From: JAFGRR01 sp964563855
GTDB lineage: Bacteria > Planctomycetota > Phycisphaerae > UBA1845 > Fen-1342
NCBI GenBank assembly: GCA_964563855.1
Contig: CAZLYU010000002.1
Location: 1 to 64,000, forward strand
Length of the DNA: 64,000 bases
Direction: 5' to 3'
The translations under genes were made by a program, and so were the position numbers. Positions 9,378-18,128 of this stretch are shown in pieces. The notes below the pieces were generated by a model that saw only the letters and a program-made list of their open reading frames with translations, did no database searches and was not told where the DNA came from. Numbering within the stretch: position 1 is the first letter of the stretch; the number at the start of each line of letters is the position of its first letter.

Positions 9378-9422
9378 TTCGATATCTCTCCCGCGACGGA
9401 CGACGGTGATCACCCGCCGTCG

Positions 9423-11570
9423 TTAGTTGGTGTTGAACCTGGCTTGGAAGGCGGCGAAGTCGGCGGTATCGAAGTCGTTGTCGTCATTGAAGTCGAACAC
9501 TTCGCAAGCCGCGTCGACGCTGCCGAGGGGGCCCGACATCACACACGCTTGCTGTGCACTCCAATCGCTGCCGTCCACGCGTTCGTCACCGTTTGCATCG
9601 CCGAGGGCGAAGCCGTCGAGTCGCAGCTTCACGGCGTCGGCGCTGAAGACGAGTCCGGCTGCGCCGGGGGCGTCGGTGACGGTGAGGCGATTCGCGATGT
9701 CACCCGCGGCGAAGCTGAGCCGGCCGAGCGCGACCCAGCCGTCGCCGTCGCTGCGTTGGTCAACCACGAAGTCGGTGTCCCCGGATGCGGCGTGCACGGT
9801 GTATTGCGCGGCGTCGGTGCGGTTCGCGTCGCTCGCGTACCAGACGGAGACTTCGTACTTGCCGGTCGTTGGAATCGCGGCGGCGAAGTCTGCACTGGCG
9901 CCCGTGCCGACCGCGGCGAGGCGTCCGGCGAAGCGGAACGTGGCGTCGCTGGCGAGCGGGCCCCACGACCCGAACTCCTGATAGGCCGGCGAGCCGTCAC
10001 TGTCGTCGACGATCACCTGCAGGTTGCGCTCGTCGACAAACGGGTTGAACGCTGGGGCCGCCCACGGCTGTCCGGGTTGCGGCAGATTGTCGATCTCGTC
10101 CTGGATCGCGATCTGCGACGTGTATTGGTGATAGACCCACAGTGTCCCGTGATTCACGCCGAACGAACGGGCGTAGTCCATCTGATCGGCGACGAGCGTC
10201 CAGTCGTTGTCTTCCTGCGCGCGATAGCCGACGGCGAGTTTGTGCTCGTTGTTGGGGACGAGGGCGCGTTGCAGGTCGAACTCGGTGCGAAACGACGACA
10301 GGCTGGTGCGATACATCTGCGGCATCGAGACATCGAGATAGCCGTCGTTCACCCAGTTATGCCAGTGTTGCATGTGCTGGTTTAGGCCGTAGTAGCCGGT
10401 GGGGGCGCTTGATACGACGATCAGCGGATTCGCCGCCTTGATCGCCTCGTAGCAGGCGCGGACGGTGTCGTTAACGAGTCCGATGCGGAATTGCACCCAT
10501 TGGTTGTTGTTTACGTTGTTCGGCGGGAAGACGCCGTACGTCTGAAAGTAGAGGTCGCGGGTGACCTGCTCGTAGCCGTATTCACGACCGGTGTCTTTGC
10601 GAGCCCAGCGAAAGCGGTCGATCTGGATGTCGTCGAAGCTGTAGTTCTCGGCCAGCTCGCGCACCATGTCGACCATCAGTTGGCGTACCTCGGGGTGACC
10701 CGGACTGAGGAAAATGAAGCCGCCGTTCTCACCGGTGACGGGATCGCCGCTGCTGTCGCGCGCAAGCCACTCGGGGTGGGCGTTGCCGATGGGATGTCCG
10801 TTGAAGCCGAGCGCCAAGCCGTACTCGAACCAGGCGCCGACCTTGAGCCCTTCGTCGCGAAAGATATCGATGAGATAGTCGCAATAGTCGACCGAGTTTG
10901 AGCCCCACGACCCGCCGGCCGCATTGTAAGCCTTTGAAGGCCACCACACGGTCTGACCCGCATAGGCTGCGATGTAGACGGTGTTGATGCCGCCGGCGCG
11001 CATGTTGCGCGCCATCTGACGCAGTTGCCCCTCAGTGCGATTGAGGTAGGTGTAGTGCGAGAGCCAACATGCGCGAAGCTCTCCGACCGCACCCGAGTCG
11101 GACAGGCGCGTCAGGCGCACCGCATCGGCAACGATCGACTTGCCGGCTTCCGCACCGCTGCTGAGCGTTACGCGTTCGGTCGGCATCCGGTCGAAGTTGA
11201 ACACGCCGAGCTCGACCCACTGCGAGCCGCCGCCGCGCTGATCGATGAACACGTCATCGACGCCGTTGGCGTGGAAGACGGTGTAGCGCGCGTCGCGCGG
11301 TCGGTCGACGGACGAGCGGTACCAGACGTCGACGCGGTACTGACCGGGGTTTGGCAGCGTCGGCCGCCACTCGACGAGTCCCGGATCAAAGGTGGTCGAG
11401 CGGAAGCGATAGTCGGCGCCGTATTGCCCGGTGGCGCTCGTGGTCGACCAGCTCTCGGCGAGAACTGCGAAGCCAGGATCGGTGTTGTCGACGACCACCA
11501 CCTGTGCGGGGGCGGTGTTGACGACGAGGAACCATAAGCCGAGCGTCCCCATCCACAGTGTGCGCACCAC
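9423..11570 (-). CDS. Secreted GHL10-type glycoside hydrolase with golvesin-like repeats and dockerin-like C-terminus
   Basis: A 715-residue exported protein. After a signal peptide (LGLWFLVVNTAPAQ) comes a golvesin/Xly-type CBD-like domain (VVVDNTDPGF to about residue 150). The catalytic-type domain of the glycosyl-hydrolase-like 10 family opens with RACWLSHYTYLNR and contains GGINTVYIAAY, GAWFEYGLALG, FDDIQIDRFRW and VSMPQMYR, covering about 160-460. A second golvesin-like domain follows (VIVDDSDGSPAYQEFGSW). The end is dockerin-like: GDANGDERVDGSDW then DFNDDNDFDTADF, two calcium loops. Start is the GTG at 11570, placed by AAGGAG seven bases upstream; the longer reading from 11603 lacks this site. 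Its promoter is divergent from the DUF4434 gene and contains a perfect palindrome. Probably acts on an extracellular polysaccharide; substrate unknown. Confidence 0.8.
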   Translation of the reverse strand: MVRTLWMGTLGLWFLVVNTAPAQVVVVDNTDPGFAVLAESWSTTSATGQYGADYRFRSTTFDPGLVEWRPTLPNPGQYRVDVWYRSSVDRPRDARYTVFHANGVDDVFIDQRGGGSQWVELGVFNFDRMPTERVTLSSGAEAGKSIVADAVRLTRLSDSGAVGELRACWLSHYTYLNRTEGQLRQMARNMRAGGINTVYIAAYAGQTVWWPSKAYNAAGGSWGSNSVDYCDYLIDIFRDEGLKVGAWFEYGLALGFNGHPIGNAHPEWLARDSSGDPVTGENGGFIFLSPGHPEVRQLMVDMVRELAENYSFDDIQIDRFRWARKDTGREYGYEQVTRDLYFQTYGVFPPNNVNNNQWVQFRIGLVNDTVRACYEAIKAANPLIVVSSAPTGYYGLNQHMQHWHNWVNDGYLDVSMPQMYRTSLSSFRTEFDLQRALVPNNEHKLAVGYRAQEDNDWTLVADQMDYARSFGVNHGTLWVYHQYTSQIAIQDEIDNLPQPGQPWAAPAFNPFVDERNLQVIVDDSDGSPAYQEFGSWGPLASDATFRFAGRLAAVGTGASADFAAAIPTTGKYEVSVWYASDANRTDAAQYTVHAASGDTDFVVDQRSDGDGWVALGRLSFAAGDIANRLTVTDAPGAAGLVFSADAVKLRLDGFALGDANGDERVDGSDWSAQQACVMSGPLGSVDAACEVFDFNDDNDFDTADFAAFQARFNTN

Positions 11571-11612
11571 ATCTGCTCCTTGCGATAGCGTGCAACTCGC
11601 CAATGCGAGCCA

Positions 11613-11626
11613 GCATTATATAATGC
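11613..11626. promoter_or_regulatory. Perfect 14-bp palindrome GCATTATATAATGC in a divergent promoter region
   Basis: The sequence GCATTATATAATGC reads identically on both strands and lies between the divergent starts at 11570 (minus) and 11666 (plus). It contains TATAAT on each strand, so it could supply both -10 elements, be an operator, or both. A 9-base core (ATTATATAA) recurs at 12670-12678 upstream of the PEP-CTERM gene. Two all-A/T cores of this kind within about 1 kb are conspicuous in such GC-rich DNA. The GntR/LacI hybrid regulator encoded at 16916 is the natural candidate to bind them (inference). Confidence 0.5.
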
Positions 11627-11665
11627 GTGACTTTCGCACACAATCGAATGCCGAGGCCGCTACTG

Positions 11666-12580
11666 ATGCGCATCACCGGAACGTTCATCGACGAGATCAC
11701 GCACGACATTCCCAGCCAGAACTGGGGGCCGCGGGAATGGGCCGCCGACTTCGACGTCATGCGGCAAATCGGCATCGACACGGTCATCATCATTCGTTCC
11801 GGCTATCGCGAGCAGGCGATCTTCAACTCGTGGGTGCTGCGCGAGCACCGGCGCATGTTGCCAGCCCGCGAGAACCTCGGGCAGCTCTTCCTCGACCTGG
11901 CCGAGCGCAACCACATGAAGCTCTATTGGGGGATTTACGACCCCGGCGACTGGGACCAGCGGGCCGAAGCAGCGCTCGACTTGAACGTGCGCTTCATGGA
12001 CGAAGTGGTCGAGCAGTTCGGCGACCATCCCGCCTTCGCGGGCTGGTATATCACGTTCGAATTGTCGCGCGAGCGCGCCGATCAGGTTGAGCTGGTCGTG
12101 GCTTCCGGCGAGCACGCGAAGCGCCTGAAGCCGGAGCTGCCGACGCTGATTTCGCCCTACATCGCCGGCGTGAAGATGGATCCCAGCGCCGCGGTTTCGC
12201 GGGATGAGCACGAAGGCGAGTGGCGGCGGATTTTCGAGCGGATTCGCCACGCGATCGACATCGTCGCGTTTCAGGACGGCCACGTCGACTATCTCGACCT
12301 GCCGCACTACCTGACGACGAACCGCAAGCTGGCGAGCGAGACCGGGCTCACGTGCTGGTCCAACGTCGAGTCATTCGACCGCGACATGCCGATCAAGTTT
12401 CCGCCGATCGATTGGCGCAAGCTGCAGTTCAAGATGGATGCGGCCCGCGAAGCGGCGATCGAGAAGCTGATTACGTTTGAGTTCTCGCACTTCCTCAGTC
12501 CACACTCAACATACCCCGCCGCGCGGGCGCTGTTTCGGCGTTATTGCGAGCGATTCGAGCTGGACGTGAAGCTGTCCTAG
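11666..12580 (+). CDS. DUF4434 domain protein, glycoside hydrolase-like TIM barrel
   Basis: A ~304-residue cytoplasmic-looking protein (no signal peptide) of the DUF4434 family. Landmarks are ITGTFIDEITHDIPSQNWG at the N-terminus, IGIDTVIIIRSGYRE, KLYWGIYDPGDW, FAGWYITFE and DIVAFQDGH, a pattern of beta strands ending in acidic residues typical of (beta/alpha)8 glycosidases; Glu in WYITFE and Asp in FQDGH are candidate catalytic residues. Start is ATG 11666 with GAGG upstream; ATG 11648 and GTG 11627 are alternatives, the latter overlapping the palindrome edge. Divergent from the GHL10 gene and upstream of secreted proteins, it fits a glycan-degradation regulon. The function of the family is poorly known. 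Confidence 0.75.
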   Translation: MRITGTFIDEITHDIPSQNWGPREWAADFDVMRQIGIDTVIIIRSGYREQAIFNSWVLREHRRMLPARENLGQLFLDLAERNHMKLYWGIYDPGDWDQRAEAALDLNVRFMDEVVEQFGDHPAFAGWYITFELSRERADQVELVVASGEHAKRLKPELPTLISPYIAGVKMDPSAAVSRDEHEGEWRRIFERIRHAIDIVAFQDGHVDYLDLPHYLTTNRKLASETGLTCWSNVESFDRDMPIKFPPIDWRKLQFKMDAAREAAIEKLITFEFSHFLSPHSTYPAARALFRRYCERFELDVKLS

Positions 12581-12669
12581 AGTAGCTAAGTTTCGGTGGA
12601 GAAGTGGCTTACGCTCGTTCGGAGAATTCCGCGCAAAGGTATTTACCCGCCTACCTGCGGCTCGGTATC

Positions 12670-12678
12670 ATTATATAA
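12670..12678. promoter_or_regulatory. Second ATTATATAA site, upstream of the PEP-CTERM gene
   Basis: ATTATATAA here matches nine bases of the palindrome at 11613-11626, but its right flank (CCC) breaks the symmetry, so it is a degenerate or half site. It lies 161-169 bases before the ATG at 12839, within a 258-base gene-free stretch (12581-12838) that otherwise shows only the GGAGGAG ribosome-binding site at 12822. Its complement contains TATAAT, so a minus-strand -10 is an alternative reading. Confidence 0.35.
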
Positions 12679-12838
12679 CCCGGTGGAATTTCAGAGAGTC
12701 TTCGGCCGGGTTCATTTTGTGTCTGGTCCACGCCGTCGCGTGGCGGGGCCGAGCGGTCTGCGGTTCAGCGACACATGCATCGTCGCCCGCGCCGCTATGG
12801 CCGAGAGTAAAAGCACTTCTTCGGAGGAGTCGAGAGAG

Positions 12839-13933
12839 ATGAACAAGAGCGTTCTAAGCATCATGGTTGGTCTGGTCGCGAGCACGGCGCTCGCGGTCGA
12901 TCTCTACAACGTAGCGACCGTCGACACGGCGTCGCTCGGCATCGGTCGTCCGGCCTCGGTCGCCTGGAATGGAACGGATGTGTATGTCGGCAGCGCGTTC
13001 ACCGGCGCTCAGGTGACCCGCATCACCAATCCGCTGACCGCCCCGGCGGTCGCGTCGCAATTCGGCGCGGGCCCCGCCGCCGGCTCGACCAACGGCTTCG
13101 TCAACCTTGACGTGTTTGGCAACGTCGTTGTCGCCGGAACCAACAACGGCGGCGGCGACCCCGACATCGTGCAGACGTTCGACCTCATGGGCAACCCGCT
13201 CGGCGCCACCGATTCGGCCGCGCTCGGCATTCCCAGCCCCAGCGGCGACCGCTTTGACGGCGTCGCGGTCGACCCGGGCTTCATCGCGGGCGGCGGCGGC
13301 GGCGCGGGCGTGCAAATCACGTCGTTCGGTCTCGGCACCCGCAACATCTATGACGCGTCCAGCTTCGCCCTGGTCGACAACGGCTTCAGCACGTTTTCGC
13401 CGGATCTCGGCAGCACCGGCTTCCGTGATGCGATCTACGACAAGACCACCGGCGACCTCTACATGCGCCTGACCACCGGCATCATCCGCGCCAAGCGCAG
13501 CGGCGACCACAACTTCGTGAAGTTCAGCGACGGCACGGCCGGCGTCGACGTGGTCACCGACTTCGGCGATGGCTTCAACTCGGCCATCAACGCCGACTTC
13601 CTCGGCGACTTCAACAGCAACGGCACGACCTACGTGATCGCCAACTTCCGCACGGGCTCGCCGGTCTTCGAGAACGCGGTGCAGCTGTTTGATCCGTCGG
13701 GCTTGAACCAAGTGCAAGCCGCGAACTGGTTAAACGCCGACGGTTCGGGTCCGTTTGCCGGTCTGGGCACTGGCAACGGCTGGTACGACTTCAACTATGA
13801 CGCGAGCACCGGGTTGCTGGCGGTTTCGGATTGGGCCGAGCAGAAGGTGTACTTCTTCGCCGGTGTTCCGATTCCTGAGCCGACGAGCCTGCTCTTGCTC
13901 GGTCTCGGCGGTCTTGTGATCCGCCGGCGCTAA
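12839..13933 (+). CDS. Secreted PEP-CTERM sorting-signal protein
   Basis: A 364-residue exported protein with an N-terminal signal (SVLSIMVGLVASTALA) and a C-terminal PEP-CTERM tripartite tail: IPEPTSL, a hydrophobic helix LLLLGLGGLVI and RRR. Such proteins are thought to be processed by an exosortase and displayed or released at the outer surface. The body is a low-complexity, Gly/Asp/Asn-rich beta structure, with a propeller-like repeat (ASVAWNGTDVYVGS, VAVDPGF, YDASTGLLAVSDWAEQKVYFF). The closing block resembles the end of the protein encoded at 15058 (YDEKSGTLVVSQYEEQKIYVF), so the two are distant paralogues. Start ATG 12839 is fixed by GGAGGAG and the signal peptide. The ligand or substrate is unknown. 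Confidence 0.82.
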   Translation: MNKSVLSIMVGLVASTALAVDLYNVATVDTASLGIGRPASVAWNGTDVYVGSAFTGAQVTRITNPLTAPAVASQFGAGPAAGSTNGFVNLDVFGNVVVAGTNNGGGDPDIVQTFDLMGNPLGATDSAALGIPSPSGDRFDGVAVDPGFIAGGGGGAGVQITSFGLGTRNIYDASSFALVDNGFSTFSPDLGSTGFRDAIYDKTTGDLYMRLTTGIIRAKRSGDHNFVKFSDGTAGVDVVTDFGDGFNSAINADFLGDFNSNGTTYVIANFRTGSPVFENAVQLFDPSGLNQVQAANWLNADGSGPFAGLGTGNGWYDFNYDASTGLLAVSDWAEQKVYFFAGVPIPEPTSLLLLGLGGLVIRRR

Positions 13934-13945
13934 GTGATGGATGCT

Positions 13946-13988
13946 TTGTCGCGGCGGCGGCAGCGCGCCCGCGCCGTCGCCGCGACAA
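13946..13988 (+). terminator. Strong stem-loop between PEP-CTERM and prepilin genes
   Basis: Left arm 13946-13960 (TTGTCGCGGCGGCGG) pairs with right arm 13974-13988 with 14 of 15 matches around a 13-base loop, followed by CCTTTCG. The poor T run makes it either a weak terminator or an mRNA-stabilising or attenuating hairpin controlling the ratio of the two secreted products. Confidence 0.5.
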
Positions 13989-14026
13989 CCTTTCGTGTCT
14001 CAAGCGGCCGAAGAAAGGACGTCGGA

Positions 14027-15001
14027 ATGCGTCAGCGAGCGTTGGGCTTCACACTGATCGAACTGCTGGTTGTTGTCGCCATCATTGCATTACTCATCTC
14101 GATCCTTTTGCCTTCGCTCAACACCGCTCGACGTCAGGCGCAGCGCGTCGTGTGCAGCGCCAATCTTCGCGGCATCGTTCAAGGGATGGTGATGTACGCC
14201 GCTGATCATCGCGAAGAGGTGCCCCTGAACCAAGGCACCGAGCCGAGTCAGGTTCTGGTGAAGCAGGGCGATAACCACTGGCTGCTGGCCGAGCAGATCG
14301 GATCGTACATTGGTGTAGAGACGCCGAGTCGGCGGGGACCGAACAATTCGTTTCTCGACGAAGACATGCTGATTTCGGCCGATGCGTCGAAGATGTTTTA
14401 TTGCCCGTCCACCAAGAACTTCAGCCGCAACGACACACAGGAATACCCGAACTGGCGGGCGCCCTCCGAGTTCGGCGCTTTTATGGATTATGCACAGATT
14501 TGGAACTGGGTCGGACCATTCGCCGACCTGGACCGGTTAAGCTCCGGCGCGGTTTTCGTGACCAGCGCCGAAGGCAACTACGCGGTCCTCGACGATGATC
14601 AGCAGGCGGTCGAGCCCGGCGATTGGCCCGCCGGATTTGGGACTTACGATCCGCAGTCCGGCATGGAGTACCGCTTGCCCCACAACCTCAGCCGCGAGAA
14701 GCGATTGTCAAACGTCGCAGAAGGCGGCCTGATTCCGGTTTTTGCCGAGTATGTCGTGAGCCGCGGTGTGCAGCTTAGCGGTATGGAGGCGGCCTGGAAC
14801 GACGGTGAGGGCACACTCAAGCCGCAGGCGGCAAACCACATCTGGTCTGGGCGCAACACGCGCAACGGCGACGTCGTCGGCGGCAACTTCGCGCTGATCG
14901 ACGGAAGCGTCGAATGGCGCTCGGAGGGGCAGCTTCGGCCGCGCCTCATGCTGTTGCGGACGTTTAGCAACCAGTCGCCGTTTCCGACCTACTGGTGGTA
15001 G
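14027..15001 (+). CDS. Prepilin-type N-terminal cleavage/methylation domain protein
   Basis: A 324-residue type II pseudopilin-like protein. The N-terminus RALGFTLIELLVVVAIIALLISILLPSL is a canonical class III signal: prepilin peptidase cuts before the Phe of GFTLIE, and the Glu at +5 is present. The remainder is a globular domain with NRYLPH-like aromatic and Cys residues and a late HIWSG...GGNFALIDGSVEW, similar to the H-x9-DG region of the planctomycete DUF1559 pseudopilins. These are highly expanded in Planctomycetota, and their roles are largely unknown. ATG 14027 follows AAGAAAGGA; the reading from 13934 would place the signal internally. Likely co-transcribed with its secreted neighbours. 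Confidence 0.83.
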   Translation: MRQRALGFTLIELLVVVAIIALLISILLPSLNTARRQAQRVVCSANLRGIVQGMVMYAADHREEVPLNQGTEPSQVLVKQGDNHWLLAEQIGSYIGVETPSRRGPNNSFLDEDMLISADASKMFYCPSTKNFSRNDTQEYPNWRAPSEFGAFMDYAQIWNWVGPFADLDRLSSGAVFVTSAEGNYAVLDDDQQAVEPGDWPAGFGTYDPQSGMEYRLPHNLSREKRLSNVAEGGLIPVFAEYVVSRGVQLSGMEAAWNDGEGTLKPQAANHIWSGRNTRNGDVVGGNFALIDGSVEWRSEGQLRPRLMLLRTFSNQSPFPTYWW

Positions 15002-15057
15002 CGTCACCTTTCGCAGACTTTCAAAGCACGAGCGAATCCAACCTTAGGAAAGCACGC

Positions 15058-16824
15058 ATGCGTCGCTTCAACTCTTTAGCTCTATGCCTGGTCGTGCTCG
15101 CCGCGCCGTCCGCGGTCGTTGCGCAACCCACCGATCACCCGTTCGCGCTGGTGAACGTGATGGATACCTTTGATCTCTTCACGCTCGACCCCAACGTCGT
15201 CGACACCGGGTTCAGCACGAGCAACCCGCCGCCGAACTGGGGTCTGTACACCGCCAGCCCGCGTCTGGGCAACGGTCCGAGCACCATCGCGGTCGACGGC
15301 AATCGGCTGTGGATCGGCGGTTTCTGGGACGGCCCGTCGTTCAGCGGCGGTAACGCCGAGGCGGGTTGGTACGCCTCGTTCGGGATCGCCGACATCGACG
15401 GCATCACGCTGATCTCGGGTTTCGACGCACCGTACAACCGCTACCTCGACTCGTTCATCATCGGTCCGACGGTGAACAACACCGACAACGTTTCGGGTAT
15501 CGATTACGACCCCATCAATCAGCGCTTGTACGCCATCTTCGATGACACCAACGACATTCCGTTCTTCAGCTACCCTACGGGCGCCCCGCCGCAAGCCGGC
15601 GCGATTATCGCGGCGTTCGACGCGGATCCGAACAGCGCCGGCTACACGAGCGAGATCTGGTCGATTGAAGACCCCTTCTTCCCCGCCTCGAGTCAGTTCG
15701 ACTCGGGGGACGACCGTCTGCGCGGCGGCATCGCCGTTGATCCATTTACGGGTCAGACGCTGCTGATTGGCCGGCCGACCGCCGACGCAGTCAACGATCG
15801 CGAGCGATCGTTCTTCTTCGTCGACGCGTTCAATCCGGTGATCGATCCCAACGATCTCAGTCTCTTCCTGAATCCCAAAGATATCGACATCGACGCCAAC
15901 GAGTGCAGCGCGACCTTCTACCGGCAGCTCGCGTTTGACGCCGTGACCGGCGACATGGTGCTGCGCAATCACAACGCCATTGAGCGGATCGCCCGCGATC
16001 CGGGCTCGATTGGCGGTCGCTTCGAGAAAATCGCACGCTTCATTGAAGAGCCCAAGACGGGCGGCGATGGCTTCGCCAACACCACTGCAGCGGCGACCGA
16101 CGAACAGCTCGTCGCGGTCGGACAGCCAGTGAATCCCGGCGACAACGTCGTCGGCCCGGGCGCCGACGGTGTGCTCGACACGCTGCCGGCGATTGATGAT
16201 GCGTTCGCGACTGACCAGTTCGTGATGGAGCGCACCGTCGGCAACTTCTTCGACCCCAACTTCACCGCGACACCCTGCGACGACGACCCGAACGGTTACC
16301 CCGGCGGCATCGTGCAGGGACAGGGCGTCGCCGTGATCTCGTCGAGCAACATCGACGGGCTCGATGTGGATCTCGTCATCGGCAACAGCCGTCCGCGATC
16401 CGGCGACGGTCTTATCAAAGACATTCGGTTCCACACGATCGACGGCGATTTCGTGACCCAGCTCGAACTGCCCTGCACGCCGCCCCCGGTGGACCCCAAC
16501 GGCGGCGCCTCGGGTATTGCGATCTACGACTTTGACTACGACGAAAAGTCGGGCACGCTCGTGGTGTCGCAATATGAAGAGCAGAAGATCTACGTCTTCA
16601 AGCTGGTCGGGCCCGACCCGTCGAATCCGAATATCGCTTACGATCGCTACGAGTTTGAGCGCGACGGCGTGTTCGACATGCTCGACTTTGAGGCCTTCCA
16701 GCGGCTGTTCACCGGCCTGGAGAACACCGAGGGTCTGGGTCTGGCTGAGCAGCGCCTTAACACCGATAGTGACTGCGACCTCGACTTCGACGACTACTTG
16801 CGCATCGAGGCCTTTTGGGACTGA
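15058..16824 (+). CDS. Secreted protein with dockerin-like C-terminus, propeller-like repeats
   Basis: A 588-residue exported protein with signal peptide SLALCLVVLAAPSAVVAQ. The body is Asp/Asn-rich with repeated short beta motifs (GPSTIAVDGNRLWIGGF, VSGIDYDPINQRLYAIFDD, RGGIAVDPFTGQTLLIG), suggesting a beta-propeller. The C-terminal ~50 residues (DGVFDMLDFEAFQRLF, then DSDCDLDFDDYLRIEAF) look like paired calcium-binding dockerin loops; a cohesin partner is not visible in this window. The section just before it resembles the protein at 12839. Start ATG 15058 is set by TAGGAAAG and the signal peptide; an in-frame codon at 14995 overlaps the previous gene. Function unknown, probably cell-surface or extracellular. 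Confidence 0.75.
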   Translation: MRRFNSLALCLVVLAAPSAVVAQPTDHPFALVNVMDTFDLFTLDPNVVDTGFSTSNPPPNWGLYTASPRLGNGPSTIAVDGNRLWIGGFWDGPSFSGGNAEAGWYASFGIADIDGITLISGFDAPYNRYLDSFIIGPTVNNTDNVSGIDYDPINQRLYAIFDDTNDIPFFSYPTGAPPQAGAIIAAFDADPNSAGYTSEIWSIEDPFFPASSQFDSGDDRLRGGIAVDPFTGQTLLIGRPTADAVNDRERSFFFVDAFNPVIDPNDLSLFLNPKDIDIDANECSATFYRQLAFDAVTGDMVLRNHNAIERIARDPGSIGGRFEKIARFIEEPKTGGDGFANTTAAATDEQLVAVGQPVNPGDNVVGPGADGVLDTLPAIDDAFATDQFVMERTVGNFFDPNFTATPCDDDPNGYPGGIVQGQGVAVISSSNIDGLDVDLVIGNSRPRSGDGLIKDIRFHTIDGDFVTQLELPCTPPPVDPNGGASGIAIYDFDYDEKSGTLVVSQYEEQKIYVFKLVGPDPSNPNIAYDRYEFERDGVFDMLDFEAFQRLFTGLENTEGLGLAEQRLNTDSDCDLDFDDYLRIEAFWD

Positions 16825-16848
16825 TGCCAACCGTGGCGGTTAAGGGCC

Positions 16849-16880
16849 GGGGCGTCGCGCGGCGGCGCCCCGTTTCGTTT
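16849..16880 (+). terminator. Hairpin after the dockerin-protein gene
   Basis: GGGGCG at 16849-16854 pairs with CGCCCC at 16866-16871, extended by inner CG pairs, followed by GTTTCGTTT. It lies between the secreted-protein gene and the regulator gene, whose own AGGGAG ribosome-binding site follows. Confidence 0.55.
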
Positions 16881-16915
16881 ACGACGGTCGAGCGATTGAT
16901 AAGGGAGCAGATGCA

Positions 16916-18061
16916 GTGAGTTCAGCGCGGCGCGACGGGAAGGGAGCAGTCGACAACGGATCGTCATGTCTGGTCTTGCGACCGGTGGACGACAGTGATC
17001 CGACGCCCAAGTACCTGCAAGCCCGCGATTTGCTGGTGGATGCGATTCGCACGCGTGTGCTGCCGCCGGGCAGCAAACTGCCCTCGACCAAAGAGATAAG
17101 CTCGCTGGTCAACATCAGCCTGATCACGGCGCACCGCGCGCTTAGCGAACTGGCGCGCACCGGCCTGGTGCGTCGCGAAATCGGGCGCGGAACGTTCGTC
17201 AGTGACGACCTCGAAAACGGCGAACGCCTCGCAACGATCTCCATCGCACTCATGCTGCAGCGCGACATCAATCTTGATGACTATTACCACAGCACCATCA
17301 TCAACAGCTTGCGTCGCGCGGCGGAAGGCGACCGTGGCCGGGTCGAGTTCTTCTTCCACGATCGCTACGACTTGCGCGATCACGGCCGCGCACACCTCGG
17401 CGCGATTTGCATTCACCCTCCGGTTGAGTCGCAGGCCGAGATCGAGCGGCTCGGTCAGCAGTTTCCAACGGTGTTGCTCGGCGGCTCATTCCCGGCCACG
17501 CGGCTCGCGAAGATCGACTGCGACAACTTCGACGGTGCACGGCAGGCCGTAAGGCATCTGCTCGACCTCGGGCATCGCCGGTTCATCGTGCTGTCGGGCC
17601 CACTGAATCTCAGCAACAGTTGCGACCGCGTCGACGGCGCCATCGCCGAGATGACCAGCCGCGGCGTTCGTCTGGCCGACGATGAACTCATCGTCTCGCG
17701 CGACGCCGTCACGCTCGATTCGGATGCCCAGTCGCGCTTCACACGGCGGTTGACCGGGCCCGATCGACCGACCGCCGTGGTCGCCGGCGGCTTCTATCTG
17801 GCGCTCGGCGCGATGCAGACGGCGCGGCAGGCTGGCTTGGCGTTGCCGGATGATGTATCGATTGTGGGCTTCGACGATCCGGTGTCGGCCCCGCTGCTCA
17901 GCCCGCCGCTCACCACCGTACGTCAACCGCTCGAGGCGATGGCCGAGCAAGCGTATGACGTGGTGTGTCGTGCGGTGCGCGAGGGTGGTGCGGGGCTGGC
18001 GATGTCGCGTTTGCCGACCGAACTCGTCGTCCGCGGGTCAACCGCGCGCCTCGCGGGCTAG
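16916..18061 (+). CDS. Transcriptional regulator, GntR-type winged helix fused to LacI-type sensor domain
   Basis: A 381-residue transcription factor. Residues ~28-100 form a GntR winged helix (PKYLQARDLLVDAIRTRVL, GSKLPSTKEISSLV, SLITAHRALSELARTGLV, GRGTFV). The rest is a periplasmic-binding-protein-like LacI/GalR sensor domain: ICIHPPVE, VLLGGSFPA, IDCDNFDGARQAVRHLLDLGHRRF, then the C-terminal PDDVSIVGFDDP and PPLTTVRQPLEAMAEQAY. AraR-like hybrids of this design respond to sugars. It starts with GTG 16916 after AGGGAG. Adjacent genes encode glycosidase-like and surface proteins, so it plausibly controls their expression through the ATTATATAA sites; both the ligand and the target set are inferred. 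Confidence 0.88.
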   Translation: MSSARRDGKGAVDNGSSCLVLRPVDDSDPTPKYLQARDLLVDAIRTRVLPPGSKLPSTKEISSLVNISLITAHRALSELARTGLVRREIGRGTFVSDDLENGERLATISIALMLQRDINLDDYYHSTIINSLRRAAEGDRGRVEFFFHDRYDLRDHGRAHLGAICIHPPVESQAEIERLGQQFPTVLLGGSFPATRLAKIDCDNFDGARQAVRHLLDLGHRRFIVLSGPLNLSNSCDRVDGAIAEMTSRGVRLADDELIVSRDAVTLDSDAQSRFTRRLTGPDRPTAVVAGGFYLALGAMQTARQAGLALPDDVSIVGFDDPVSAPLLSPPLTTVRQPLEAMAEQAYDVVCRAVREGGAGLAMSRLPTELVVRGSTARLAG

Positions 18062-18070
18062 CCGCTTATC

Positions 18071-18091
18071 TTCCCTTGAAAAGGGAGCTTT
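18071..18091. terminator. Short hairpin between convergent regulator and ferredoxin genes
   Basis: TCCCTT (18072-18077) pairs with AAGGGA (18081-18086) around GAA, followed by GCTTT. The stem is short, so this is a weak bidirectional terminator candidate. Confidence 0.35.
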
Positions 18092-18128
18092 AGGCGTCCC
18101 CGTTTGACGCAGCGTGCTGCCGTGCGCG

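Noticed and set aside
15082..16830. A 582-residue open frame antisense to the dockerin-protein gene
   Set aside because: High-GC third-position bias leaves long antisense frames; its translation has no motifs, and the sense product has a signal peptide and dockerin-like end.
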